From JAICND01 sp035281425 (GTDB lineage Bacteria; Actinomycetota; Acidimicrobiia; Spongiisociales; ZC4RG35), in contig DATEDX010000136.1 in assembly GCA_035281425.1 (NCBI GenBank), positions 1-13,714 on the forward strand: DNA of 13,714 bases, in the 5' to 3' direction. This document shows, one piece after another, positions 1 to 7,283 of the stretch (position 1 is its first letter; each line of letters starts with the position of its first letter). The notes beneath the pieces are model-generated. The model saw only the letters and a program-made list of their open reading frames with translations. It had not been told where the DNA came from and did no database searches. Both the position numbers and the translations under genes were made by a program.

Positions 1-26
1 CGGGATCGGGCTATAGCCCGATCCCG
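1..26. repeat. 26-bp perfect palindrome, possible terminator
   Basis: The sequence is fully self-complementary: an 11-bp stem around TATA, with GCTATAGC at the centre (10-17). It lies 28 bases past the stop codon of the minus-strand oxidoreductase, so it could be that gene's transcription terminator. The window edge hides any T-tract on the minus-strand side. A dyad operator or a repeat element is the alternative, because the same GCTATAGC core appears in two other intergenic gaps. Confidence 0.6.
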
Positions 27-53
27 GCGCGCCAAAACCGGGAAGGGAGAGGG

Positions 54-1097
54 TTAGAGGACCTCGGCCAGGGTGACCGGGCGGCCCAGTTCGATGGAGC
101 GGTGGGCGGCCACCCCCATCGCCACCGATAGGAGCCCGTCCTCCAGGTTGACTCCCGGCTCTCGCTCGCCCCGGCAGGCGGCGATGAAATCGAGATGTTC
201 GAGGTAGCTCGACCCATGGTGATGTCCCTGGTAGGGGATCGAGGGGTCGTGGACCTGTTCTACCTCTACCTTGCCAATCCAATGTTCCCCCCGCCGCCCC
301 ACCCGCAGCACCATCTCGGGGATCAGCGCCTCCAACTTGCCGTGGTCACCCACCGCCACCACCTCTTCCTGGTTGAAGGTGGCGTCGGCGAACATGCATA
401 GGTCGAGCATGGCCCGGGCGCCGCTGTCATAGTCGACAATGACATAGGCGTTGTCGAGCATATCGGCCAGGCCCAGGCGATTGACATCCTGGGCCCCGGA
501 GGCCATCACCCGGACGGGGCGGGCATCGAGGATGTGATTCATCAAGTCGAAGAAGTGGCAACACTTCTCGACCATGGTTCCACCGGTGGTGGCGGTGCGG
601 AGGTTCCAGTTCTCCACCTTGTCGAGGAAAGGGAAACGGTGCTCACGGATGGCGAGCATCCGGAGGGAGCCGGCGGTGCCTTTGCGCACCTCCTCGATCA
701 GCCGGGCCACCGGGGGCATATAGCGGTATTCCAAACCTACCCAGGTGATGGCGTCTCGACCCTGGGCGGCTTCCATCACCCGCCGGCAATCTTCGACGGT
801 GGTACAGAGCGGCTTCTCCACCAAGACGTGGAGGTCGGTCGGCATCAGATCCATCAGCACTTCGGCGTGGGTCTGGTTGGGGGTGACGACCACCACCGCT
901 TCACACAGCCCTGAGTCGATCAACCGGCGATGGTTCTCGAATTCGGCAGCTTCGGGAACGAGGCGGTGGGCGGCTTGACGGGAGGCGGGAAAGGGGTCGG
1001 CATAGGCGACCACCTCAGCACCCTCGATATGAAGGATGTTGGTGATGTGCTCCACCCCCATCATTCCGGTCCCGATCACTCCGTACCTGAAGCTCAC
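54..1097 (-). CDS. Gfo/Idh/MocA family NAD(P)-dependent oxidoreductase
   Basis: The protein has 347 residues, the usual family length. An N-terminal Rossmann fold carries GTGMMG (about 9-14), followed by the family EKP motif (E94-K95-P96, Lys catalytic). The C-terminal domain has a GGTMVEKCCHFFD block. There the usual catalytic Asp of the D-x3-H pair is Glu177, while His181 is kept. I chose GTG at 1097 because GGGGAG (1103-1108) sits 5 bases upstream and homology begins at once; the same frame stays open far upstream, but that part is antisense to the next gene. Members oxidise sugars or cyclitols, and some are NAD-dependent glycosidases. It is transcribed away from an aldo/keto reductase and an SsuD-like monooxygenase across a 36-base gap, which suggests a role in sugar or sulfosugar breakdown. 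The exact substrate cannot be read from the sequence. Confidence 0.9.
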   Translation of the reverse strand: MSFRYGVIGTGMMGVEHITNILHIEGAEVVAYADPFPASRQAAHRLVPEAAEFENHRRLIDSGLCEAVVVVTPNQTHAEVLMDLMPTDLHVLVEKPLCTTVEDCRRVMEAAQGRDAITWVGLEYRYMPPVARLIEEVRKGTAGSLRMLAIREHRFPFLDKVENWNLRTATTGGTMVEKCCHFFDLMNHILDARPVRVMASGAQDVNRLGLADMLDNAYVIVDYDSGARAMLDLCMFADATFNQEEVVAVGDHGKLEALIPEMVLRVGRRGEHWIGKVEVEQVHDPSIPYQGHHHGSSYLEHLDFIAACRGEREPGVNLEDGLLSVAMGVAAHRSIELGRPVTLAEVL

Positions 1098-1121
1098 TCT
1101 GCTCCCCTTTCGGCTGCTGAT

Positions 1122-1127
1122 TAGGGT
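1122..1127 (+). promoter_or_regulatory. Candidate -10 box for a leaderless transcript of the aldo/keto reductase
   Basis: TAGGGT lies exactly 6 bases before the ATG at 1134, the spacing that would put the transcription start on the start codon. The same bases contain AGGG, 7 bases from the ATG, so a weak Shine-Dalgarno is the alternative reading. No clear -35 is visible. The box sits inside the 36-base divergent gap. Confidence 0.45.
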
Positions 1128-1133
1128 GCGAGC

Positions 1134-2030
1134 ATGGTATTGCCACTCGCCCCGGGGAGGGCCCTGGGGCGGTTCGAGGTTGGACCCCTTGCCTACGGAT
1201 GCTGGCGGCTCACCAATCCCGACCCGGGTCACACCGCCGATCTGATCGAGGCCGCCCTCGAGGTGGGAATGAAGCTGGTCGACACCGCCGATGTTTACGG
1301 CCTCGACTATGGAGGAACTGGATTCGGCAGCGCCGAGCAGCTGCTGGGGGAGGCGCTGCGCCTCCGCCCAGAACTCCGGGAACAGATCATCCTCGCCACC
1401 AAAGGGGGGATCATCCCCGGGGTCCCCTACGACTCTTCCCCCGACTACCTCCGCTCCGCCGCTGAAGCATCGCTTCGCCGGCTCAAGGTCGAGGTCATCG
1501 ACCTGTACCAGATCCATCGTCCCGACCTTTTCAGCCACCCCGCCTCGCTGGCGGAGACGCTGGCCCAGCTGCGCGAACGCGGCTTGGTGAGAGAGGTAGG
1601 GGTATCGAACTTCACCGTTGCTCAGGTGGACGCGCTGGTCGCTCACCTTCCCTTTCCCCTCGCTTCCCATCAGCCGCAGTTCTCGGCGCTGCATCTGCAG
1701 CCGCTCCGGGACGGAACCCTCGATCAGTGCATGCGCCTCGGCATAACGCCGCTGGCCTGGAGCCCTTTGGGGGGAGGCCGGCTGGCCACCGGTGAGGGAG
1801 TCCCGCCTGCCCTCCTTGAAGCTCTCGACGCCATTGCCGCCCGGGAGCAGAGCTCTCGGGCCGCAGTAGCCCTGGCTTTCGTGCTTGCCCATCCCTCCCG
1901 GCCGGTGGCCATCATCGGCACCCAAAGCCCCGACCGGGTCCGGGAGGCGGAGGCGGCCCTTCGGGTCGAGCTGACCCGGCACGACGTTTATGCAATCCTG
2001 CAGGCGAGCGAAGGGAGACCGCTTCCATGA
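1134..2030 (+). CDS. Aldo/keto reductase
   Basis: This 298-residue TIM-barrel enzyme has the complete AKR catalytic tetrad: D50 and Y55 in DTADVYG, K90 in ATKGG and H128 in YQIHRPD. GVSNF and SPLGGG match the family's barrel and cofactor regions. It reduces a carbonyl, usually an aldehyde of a sugar, with NAD(P)H in the cytoplasm. Its stop overlaps the start of the SsuD-like monooxygenase by ATGA, so the two are almost certainly co-transcribed. A flavin monooxygenase that desulfonates a sugar sulfonate leaves an aldehyde, and an AKR is what would reduce it; that coupling is inferred. The family resemblance is to oxidoreductases of the L-fucose dehydrogenase or general stress type, so the substrate stays open. 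Confidence 0.92.
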   Translation: MVLPLAPGRALGRFEVGPLAYGCWRLTNPDPGHTADLIEAALEVGMKLVDTADVYGLDYGGTGFGSAEQLLGEALRLRPELREQIILATKGGIIPGVPYDSSPDYLRSAAEASLRRLKVEVIDLYQIHRPDLFSHPASLAETLAQLRERGLVREVGVSNFTVAQVDALVAHLPFPLASHQPQFSALHLQPLRDGTLDQCMRLGITPLAWSPLGGGRLATGEGVPPALLEALDAIAAREQSSRAAVALAFVLAHPSRPVAIIGTQSPDRVREAEAALRVELTRHDVYAILQASEGRPLP

Positions 2031-3115
2031 GCAACCAGCCGGTGGAGGTCGCTTGGTTTGGCGCCCTCTGTGACGACGACTACGAATTCCTCGGCGTGCC
2101 CGACCCGGCTCTCCGATCCACCTGGGAGCACTGCCGGGACATCGTCCTCAAAGCCGACCAGAACGGTTTCGACAACGTTCTCCTTCCCTCCGGCTACGCC
2201 CTGGGTATCGACACGGTTGCCTTCGCCGGGGGGATCGCCCCCCAGGTGAAGCAAATGCAACTCTTGACGGCGGTGCGGATGGGAGAGATGTGGCCCCCCC
2301 AACTGGCCCGCCAACTCGCCACCATCGACCAGATGTTGGGGGGCAGGCTCACGATCAACATCATCTCCTCTGATCTCCCCGGGGAGACCCTCCCCTCTGG
2401 CCCCCGGTATCAGCGGACCCTCGAATACATGGAAGCGCTCCGCACCCTGCTCAACGGCGAGCACCTCACCATCGACGGTGAGTTTCTCAGGCTCGACCTC
2501 GATCCACCCCGGGCCCGTACCGTCTCGGGGGTTTCACCGCCGTTCTACTTCGGGGGGTTCTCCGAAGACGCCAAAGAGGTGGCGGCGAAAGCGGCTGACG
2601 TGTTCTTGACCTGGCCGGACACGGTGGCGGTGGTGGGGGAGACGGTGGCGGAGATGCGGGGGAGGGCGGCTCGACATGGCCGGGAGCTGGCGTTTGGATT
2701 GCGGACCCACGTCATCGTCCGGGAAACCGAAGCTGCCGCCAAGGAGGCGGCCCGCCGCCTGGTCTCCAAACTCGATGCCGACACTGGAGCGGCGATCCGG
2801 GGCCGGTCGCTCGATGCCGCCTCGGTTGGTGTGCAGCGACAGGCCGAACTGCGGGAAAGCGCCGACGATGAGGGTTACGCCGAGCCCAATCTCTGGACCG
2901 GGATTGGGCGGGCCCGAAGCGGGGCGGGAGCGGCACTCGTCGGCGACCCCGACCAAGTGACGGGGAAACTGCGCGCCTACCAGGGGGTGGGGATCAACGC
3001 CTTCATCCTCTCCGGCTATCCCCATCTGGCCGAATGTGACCTGGTGGCGAAATACGTGTTACCGCAGATCGCACACGGCCCCTTGCGGGGGAAACTGACT
3101 GCTGATAGCCGATAG
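2027..3115 (+). CDS. SsuD-like FMNH2-dependent (LLM class) alkanesulfonate or sulfosugar monooxygenase
   Basis: The protein has 362 residues and a luciferase-like TIM barrel. It resembles SsuD more than F420-dependent members: MLGGRLTINIISSD mid-protein and GDPDQV, then FILSGYPHL near the end. The residues known in SsuD to hold the sulfonate and the peroxyflavin are all present: W196, R226 and H228 (RTHVIVRET), R297, Y331 and H333. The SsuD Cys54 region is not conserved (LLPSGYALG here). The reaction is C-S cleavage of an organosulfonate by FMNH2 and O2, giving an aldehyde and sulfite. AAGGGAG (2011-2017) lies 9 bases before the ATG. It overlaps the aldo/keto reductase. No flavin reductase partner or sulfonate transporter lies in the window. 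The last codons are built from the intergenic GATAGC repeat. Confidence 0.88.
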   Translation: MSNQPVEVAWFGALCDDDYEFLGVPDPALRSTWEHCRDIVLKADQNGFDNVLLPSGYALGIDTVAFAGGIAPQVKQMQLLTAVRMGEMWPPQLARQLATIDQMLGGRLTINIISSDLPGETLPSGPRYQRTLEYMEALRTLLNGEHLTIDGEFLRLDLDPPRARTVSGVSPPFYFGGFSEDAKEVAAKAADVFLTWPDTVAVVGETVAEMRGRAARHGRELAFGLRTHVIVRETEAAAKEAARRLVSKLDADTGAAIRGRSLDAASVGVQRQAELRESADDEGYAEPNLWTGIGRARSGAGAALVGDPDQVTGKLRAYQGVGINAFILSGYPHLAECDLVAKYVLPQIAHGPLRGKLTADSR

Positions 3116-3117
3116 CT
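3101..3117 (+). repeat. Tandem GATAGC motif across the monooxygenase stop codon
   Basis: GCTGATAGC and GCCGATAGC occur head to tail here and supply the final codons and stop of the preceding gene. Single copies lie at 4451-4460, 13161-13170 and 13240-13249, all between genes. By eye I found no plus-strand GATAGC inside a gene body; two complementary copies fall within genes near 3016 and 9575. Confidence 0.5.
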
Positions 3118-3151
3118 GCCTAGGTCATGCCGCTTAGGGGACGATTCCGGC

Positions 3152-3157
3152 TACGTT
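3152..3157 (+). promoter_or_regulatory. Candidate -10 box for a leaderless transcript of the sugar dehydrogenase
   Basis: TACGTT ends 6 bases before the ATG at 3164. No purine-rich Shine-Dalgarno lies at a working distance: AGGGGA is more than 20 bases upstream, and the bases directly before the ATG are C-rich. This favours transcription starting at the ATG itself. Confidence 0.5.
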
Positions 3158-3163
3158 CCCCAC

Positions 3164-4360
3164 ATGCGTACTCCAGCCGTGCTGTTGGTCGCGCTCGTGG
3201 TGGCATGCGCCGGTCAGGACCCAGCTAGTACGTCGACTACGACCGCGGCGACGACCTCCACCTCCACCACCTCGGTGTCAACGACTACCCAGCCACCCAC
3301 GACGGCTGCGCCCACGACGACCACCACCACCCTGGCCGCGCTCCAGGGTCTCGAGTATGAGTTGGTGGAAGGCGACCTTCCCTTCCCGATCTTCCTCGCT
3401 CCCGGCCTCGATGGCGCTCTATTTCTCATCACCAAGGCAGGGCAGGTGTGGGAGCAGACCGATGACGGCTTCTCCGAGTTCCTCGACATCCGCGACCGGG
3501 TGGGCAGCGAAGCCAACGAACAAGGGTTGCTGGGAATGGCCTGGCATCCCAGCGATCCCGAACGGCTCTTCCTCCACTACACGGACACCAACGGAGACAC
3601 AGTCATCTCCGAGTTCAACGAGGGCGAGGAACGGGTGATGCTCCAAGTCGACCAACCGGCCCGCAACCACAACGGGGGGATGATCGCGTTTGGACCCGAC
3701 GGTTATCTCTACATCGGACTGGGCGACGGCGGGGGAGCGGCGGACCAGTTCGGCACCGGCCAACCGGTCGATGATCTGTTGGGCAACCTCCTCCGCCTCG
3801 ACGTCGAGGCCGACCCCTATGCCATTCCCCCCGGGAACCCCTACGCCGACTCCGACGGCGCCGATGAGGTGTGGGCGAGCGGGTTACGTAACCCCTGGCG
3901 TTTTTGGTTCGATGACGGGTTGGTCTATATCGGCGATGTCGGTCAGAACGCCTTTGAGGAGATCAACGTCGCTCCCGCCGACGGCGCCGGACTCAACTAC
4001 GGCTGGTCCATCACCGAGGGCCTCCACTGTTTCTCCCCGGCCCGGGGTTGTGAGGTGGCCGGCCTTACCCTGCCGGTCCTGGAGGTCGAACATGGAGACT
4101 CCGGCACCTGTTCGATCACCGGTGGGGTGGTCTATCGGGGCGAGTCGATCCCCGAGTTGTTGGGGCACTACCTGTATTCCGACTACTGCGGGGGGTGGCT
4201 GCGCAGCTTCCGCTACCAGGATGGGGAGGCGCTGTCGCATACCGATTGGACCAACCAGGTGGGGGTGCCGGGCCCGGTGGTCTCCTTCGGCACCGACGCC
4301 GCCGGAGAGCTGTACGTCCTCACCACCGACGCCGTCTACCGGATCATGGCCCGCCGCTAA
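3164..4360 (+). CDS. PQQ-type glucose/sorbosone dehydrogenase family lipoprotein
   Basis: This 398-residue secreted protein starts with a short signal peptide ending in a lipobox (VVAC, Cys15), so it is probably anchored to the outer face of the membrane. Residues 19-58 are a linker made almost wholly of Thr, Ser, Pro and Ala. The rest is a six-bladed GSDH propeller: ARNHNGGMIAFGPDG with the likely catalytic His169, GLGDGGG, GLRNPWRFWFD (Arg242 region), YIGDVGQNAFEEIN and NYGW. Four cysteines in the C-terminal half (in HCF, GCE, GTC and DYC) could form disulfides. Relatives are the YliI/aldose sugar dehydrogenases, which oxidise sugars with PQQ, though many members have no proven substrate. 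It stands alone, with 48 bases before it and 107 after, and is probably transcribed by itself. Confidence 0.9.
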   Translation: MRTPAVLLVALVVACAGQDPASTSTTTAATTSTSTTSVSTTTQPPTTAAPTTTTTTLAALQGLEYELVEGDLPFPIFLAPGLDGALFLITKAGQVWEQTDDGFSEFLDIRDRVGSEANEQGLLGMAWHPSDPERLFLHYTDTNGDTVISEFNEGEERVMLQVDQPARNHNGGMIAFGPDGYLYIGLGDGGGAADQFGTGQPVDDLLGNLLRLDVEADPYAIPPGNPYADSDGADEVWASGLRNPWRFWFDDGLVYIGDVGQNAFEEINVAPADGAGLNYGWSITEGLHCFSPARGCEVAGLTLPVLEVEHGDSGTCSITGGVVYRGESIPELLGHYLYSDYCGGWLRSFRYQDGEALSHTDWTNQVGVPGPVVSFGTDAAGELYVLTTDAVYRIMARR

Positions 4361-4365
4361 CCAGC

Positions 4366-4391
4366 AAACCTAATGCTATAGCCGTGCTCTA
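4366..4391 (-). repeat. 26-bp inverted repeat, left copy
   Basis: Read on the minus strand, this segment matches 10564-10589 at 25 of 26 bases; the one difference is next to the shared GCTATAGC core. The match stops sharply at both ends. It lies just after the stop codon of the sugar dehydrogenase. The two copies bracket the HerA-SbcD-SbcC-NurA operon in opposite orientation. Confidence 0.75.
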
Positions 4392-4455
4392 CACCCCAAC
4401 ATTGCATTGAGATTGGCCGCGGAGGGGGATCCCGGTTCCTGTCACCCCCCGCTGA

Positions 4456-4461
4456 TAGCCT
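4456..4461 (+). promoter_or_regulatory. Candidate -10 box for a leaderless HerA operon transcript
   Basis: TAGCCT, part of a GCTGATAGCC copy of the intergenic motif, ends 6 bases before the GTG at 4468. No Shine-Dalgarno is seen in between. The gap from the preceding gene (4361-4467) otherwise holds only the inverted repeat and a G-rich patch near 4420-4430. This would be the promoter for all four genes up to 10536. Confidence 0.5.
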
Positions 4462-4467
4462 CGCCGG

Positions 4468-6150
4468 GTGGAAGTGGGTGAAGAACAAGTCGCGGTAGGC
4501 CGGGTCATCGGTACGGAAGATGCCACCCCGCTCGAATTCTGGGTGGGGGTCGATCCGGAGCGCTTCCTCCAGCTCGACGACGTCGTCGCCACCGAGCGGC
4601 AACTACCCGGAGGCAATCTGGTCCGCATCTACGGCACCGTGGCTCAGGTCCGGGCTCGTCACGAGGGGGCCCGCTTCGACTCCGATGTCTTCCTCATCGA
4701 GCGGGGACTGCTCCCGGCTGAGATCTCGGAGGCCGCTCAGGTCACCGCCACCCGGTTCGAGCCCGAAGTCTTCGTCCCTCCCCTTCCCGGTCAAGAGGTA
4801 CGAGTGGCAGTAGGAGAAGAACGCGATCGCGCCCTCTTCTTCGACCGGATGGAGCAACGGCTCCCGGTGGGCCTTTCCCGTGACGGCGAGCCGTTCTTCG
4901 TCAACCTCGAGTTCGTGGATGGCCAGAGAGGCGCCCACGTCAACATCTCCGGCATTTCGGGAGTGGCCACCAAAACCAGTTATGCCACTTTCCTTCTCCA
5001 TTCCCTGTTCACGTCGGGAGTGTTGGGGCGGAGAGCCATCAATACCAAAGCCCTCATCTTCAACGTCAAAGGGGAAGATCTGCTGTTCCTCGACCACGCC
5101 AACTCGGCCCTCGACGACGAGCAGCGACTTCGCTACCTCAAGCTCGGGTTACCCGCCGAGTCCTTCAAGTCGATGAGGGTCTACGCCCCGCCCCGGCCGG
5201 GAGGGATGGCGGTGGCTGATGTTTCCACCCGCCCTCAGGGGGTCACGGCGTTCTTCTGGACCCTGGACGAGTTCTGCCACCAGGATCTTCTCCCCTTCCT
5301 CTTCGCCGAGGCCGAAGACGAACGGGCCCAATACACCATGGTGGTCTACAACGTCATGGCTCAGCTGCGGCGAGCCACTGCCATCGGCGATGGTGGGGTG
5401 CGGGTAGAAGGGCGAGAGGTACGCACCTTCCGCGACCTCGTCGACCTGATCACCGAGAAGGTGCAGTCGGAAGACGACGCCCCGCTCTGGGCCGGCCCCG
5501 CCATCGGCAAGGGGACGGTCAACGCCTTCGTTCGCCGGCTGCAGGGTTCGGTCCGCCATGTGGAGCGACTGATCCGCGGCGACCAACCCGACCCGGAGAA
5601 GAACCGTATCACCCTCGACCATCAGGTCACCGTGGTCGACCTCCACAACCTCCACGACCGAGCCAAACGATTCGTGGTGGGGGTGGCGGTGCGGCGGGCC
5701 TTCGAAGACAAGGAGGCGTCGGGACAGTCGGCCGAGTTGCTCTTTCTGGTGCTGGACGAACTCAACAAATACGCTCCCCGGGAAGGGCAGAGCCCCATCA
5801 AGGAGATCCTCCTCGACGTGGCGGAGCGGGGACGGAGCCTGGGGGTGATCCTGCTAGGCGCCCAGCAAACCGCCAGCGAGGTGGAGCGGAGGATCATCGC
5901 CAACTGCTCTATCCGGGTGGTGGGCCGTCTCGACCCCGCCGAAGCCTCCCGCGAGGAATATGGGTTCCTTCCCGCGGTCCATCGTCAGCGGGCCACCATC
6001 CTCAAACCAGGGACGATGATGCTCACCCAACCCGAATTGCCGGTACCCCTCGTGTTGGAGTTCCCCTTCCCCGCCTGGGCCACCCGGGCCTCGGAAGCCA
6101 TCGACCGTCTCCCCTCCAGCCAAGGCGACCCCTTCGAAGGACTGTCGTGA
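4468..6150 (+). CDS. herA: HerA-like hexameric DNA-translocating ATPase with variant P-loop
   Basis: The 560-residue protein matches the HerA/DUF87 layout: an N-terminal HAS-type beta barrel (about residues 1-100, starting VAVGRVIG), then a FtsK/HerA-class RecA core. The Walker A position reads GISGVATKTS (162-171), with Thr instead of Gly before Lys169 and one extra residue compared with GxTGSGKS. Walker B is LFLVLDE (D430, E431), followed by LLGAQQTAS as the sensor strand and an RVVGRLDP segment. In archaea HerA pumps DNA for the NurA nuclease together with Mre11-Rad50, and all three partners follow here. GTG at 4468 fits the leaderless promoter. The stop overlaps sbcD by four bases. I am confident of the superfamily and fairly confident of the HerA role; a separate ATPase subfamily with this P-loop is possible. 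Confidence 0.85.
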   Translation: MEVGEEQVAVGRVIGTEDATPLEFWVGVDPERFLQLDDVVATERQLPGGNLVRIYGTVAQVRARHEGARFDSDVFLIERGLLPAEISEAAQVTATRFEPEVFVPPLPGQEVRVAVGEERDRALFFDRMEQRLPVGLSRDGEPFFVNLEFVDGQRGAHVNISGISGVATKTSYATFLLHSLFTSGVLGRRAINTKALIFNVKGEDLLFLDHANSALDDEQRLRYLKLGLPAESFKSMRVYAPPRPGGMAVADVSTRPQGVTAFFWTLDEFCHQDLLPFLFAEAEDERAQYTMVVYNVMAQLRRATAIGDGGVRVEGREVRTFRDLVDLITEKVQSEDDAPLWAGPAIGKGTVNAFVRRLQGSVRHVERLIRGDQPDPEKNRITLDHQVTVVDLHNLHDRAKRFVVGVAVRRAFEDKEASGQSAELLFLVLDELNKYAPREGQSPIKEILLDVAERGRSLGVILLGAQQTASEVERRIIANCSIRVVGRLDPAEASREEYGFLPAVHRQRATILKPGTMMLTQPELPVPLVLEFPFPAWATRASEAIDRLPSSQGDPFEGLS

Positions 6151-7283
6151 AGCTTCTCCACACCGCCGACTGGCACGTCGGCCGGACTATGCGGGGCCGG
6201 AGCCGCGAAGACGAGCATCGCCAAGTGCTGGCCGAGGTTGCCGCCGTCGCCTCGGAGGAGCAGGTCGACCTCACCCTGGTGGCGGGCGACCTCTTCGACT
6301 CGCCCGCACCTACCCCGGTCGCCGAGGAGATCGTTTACCGGGCCCTGCTCGACCTCGCCCAGGTGTCGCCGGTGGTGGTGGTGGCCGGCAATCACGATCA
6401 CCCGGGAAGGTTGCGGGCGGTGACGCCCCTGCTCGAGTTGGGACGGGTGTCAGTGGGAAGTCTCCCCAAGCGGCCCGAGGAGGGAGGGGTGGTCGCCGTT
6501 CCCGGGCTTCCGATGCGAGTGGTGATGGTTCCCTTCATCAGCAAACGAGGCATCGTTCGCACCGAACAGATTCTCGCCCTCGACTCCAACCAACTCGCCA
6601 CCGAGTACGCCACCCGGGTCGAGCGGATCATCGAAGCTATGTGCGCCGGTCTTCCTTCCGACACCGTCAACATCCTCACCGGCCATCTGATGGTGGCCGG
6701 GGGCCAGACGGGTGGGGGCGAAAGGACTGCCCACCTCTTCGACTACGCCATCCCCGCCCTCGCCTTCCCGGGTTTCCTGAGCTACGTCGCCCTGGGCCAC
6801 CTCCACCGCCCCCAGCGGATCCCCGCCCCGGCGCCGGTCTGGTACGCCGGGTCGCCCCTCCAACTCGACTTTGGCGAGGAACAGGACAGAAAGGCCGTGC
6901 TGGTGGTGGAAGCCGAGCCGGGTCTTCCCGCCCAGGTGCGGGAGCATCCCCTCACCGCGGGAAGGCGGTTGCGCACCGTCCGGGGGACCCTGGCCCAGGT
7001 GGAAGCGGCGGCTGGAGAGATGGCCGACGACTTTCTCCGAGTGATCCTCGAAGAAGGAGCCCGGGTGGGGCTGGCCGAAACGGTGCGGGAACTCCTGCCG
7101 GGCGCAGTGGAGATCCGGCTCGACCCCGGCTTCGCCGCCACTGAACCGGTGACTCCCCGCCGGTTAGGGCGAGACCCGTCTGAGCTCTTCCGGGAGTATC
7201 TCGCCTGGCGCCAGATCGACGACCCCCCGCTGGCCGAGCTCTTCGACGAGCTGGTGGCGGCCAGCCAGGAGGTGGAGGGATGA
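6147..7283 (+). CDS. sbcD: Exonuclease SbcCD subunit D (Mre11-type nuclease)
   Basis: This 378-residue calcineurin-like phosphoesterase holds every Mre11/SbcD metal motif: D8 and H10 in HTADWHVG, D48 in AGDLFD, N82-H83-D84 in GNHDHPGRL, H180 in LTGHL, and H218 and H220 in LGHLHRPQ. The capping region (YAGSPLQLDFGEEQ) follows, then a C-terminal tail that would contact SbcC. It cuts double-strand ends and hairpins as the nuclease of a 2:2 complex with SbcC. GTG at 6147 overlaps the HerA stop (GTGA), with AAGGA (6137-6141) as ribosome site. Its own stop overlaps the sbcC start, so the two chains are translationally coupled. Confidence 0.96.
   Translation: MKLLHTADWHVGRTMRGRSREDEHRQVLAEVAAVASEEQVDLTLVAGDLFDSPAPTPVAEEIVYRALLDLAQVSPVVVVAGNHDHPGRLRAVTPLLELGRVSVGSLPKRPEEGGVVAVPGLPMRVVMVPFISKRGIVRTEQILALDSNQLATEYATRVERIIEAMCAGLPSDTVNILTGHLMVAGGQTGGGERTAHLFDYAIPALAFPGFLSYVALGHLHRPQRIPAPAPVWYAGSPLQLDFGEEQDRKAVLVVEAEPGLPAQVREHPLTAGRRLRTVRGTLAQVEAAAGEMADDFLRVILEEGARVGLAETVRELLPGAVEIRLDPGFAATEPVTPRRLGRDPSELFREYLAWRQIDDPPLAELFDELVAASQEVEG
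7267..7273 (+). promoter_or_regulatory. Strong Shine-Dalgarno for sbcC inside sbcD
   Basis: AGGAGGT, a near-ideal anti-16S match, lies 6 bases before the ATG at 7280. It fixes the sbcC start and shows that this organism does use Shine-Dalgarno initiation inside operons, unlike its apparently leaderless first genes. Confidence 0.85.

Noticed and set aside
54..1982. A 642-residue minus-strand reading frame covering both the Gfo/Idh/MocA gene and the antisense of the aldo/keto reductase.
   Set aside because: Only the part from 1097 onward has recognisable homology, and a GTG with a good GGGGAG site marks the true start; the rest is the shadow of a gene with an intact catalytic tetrad.
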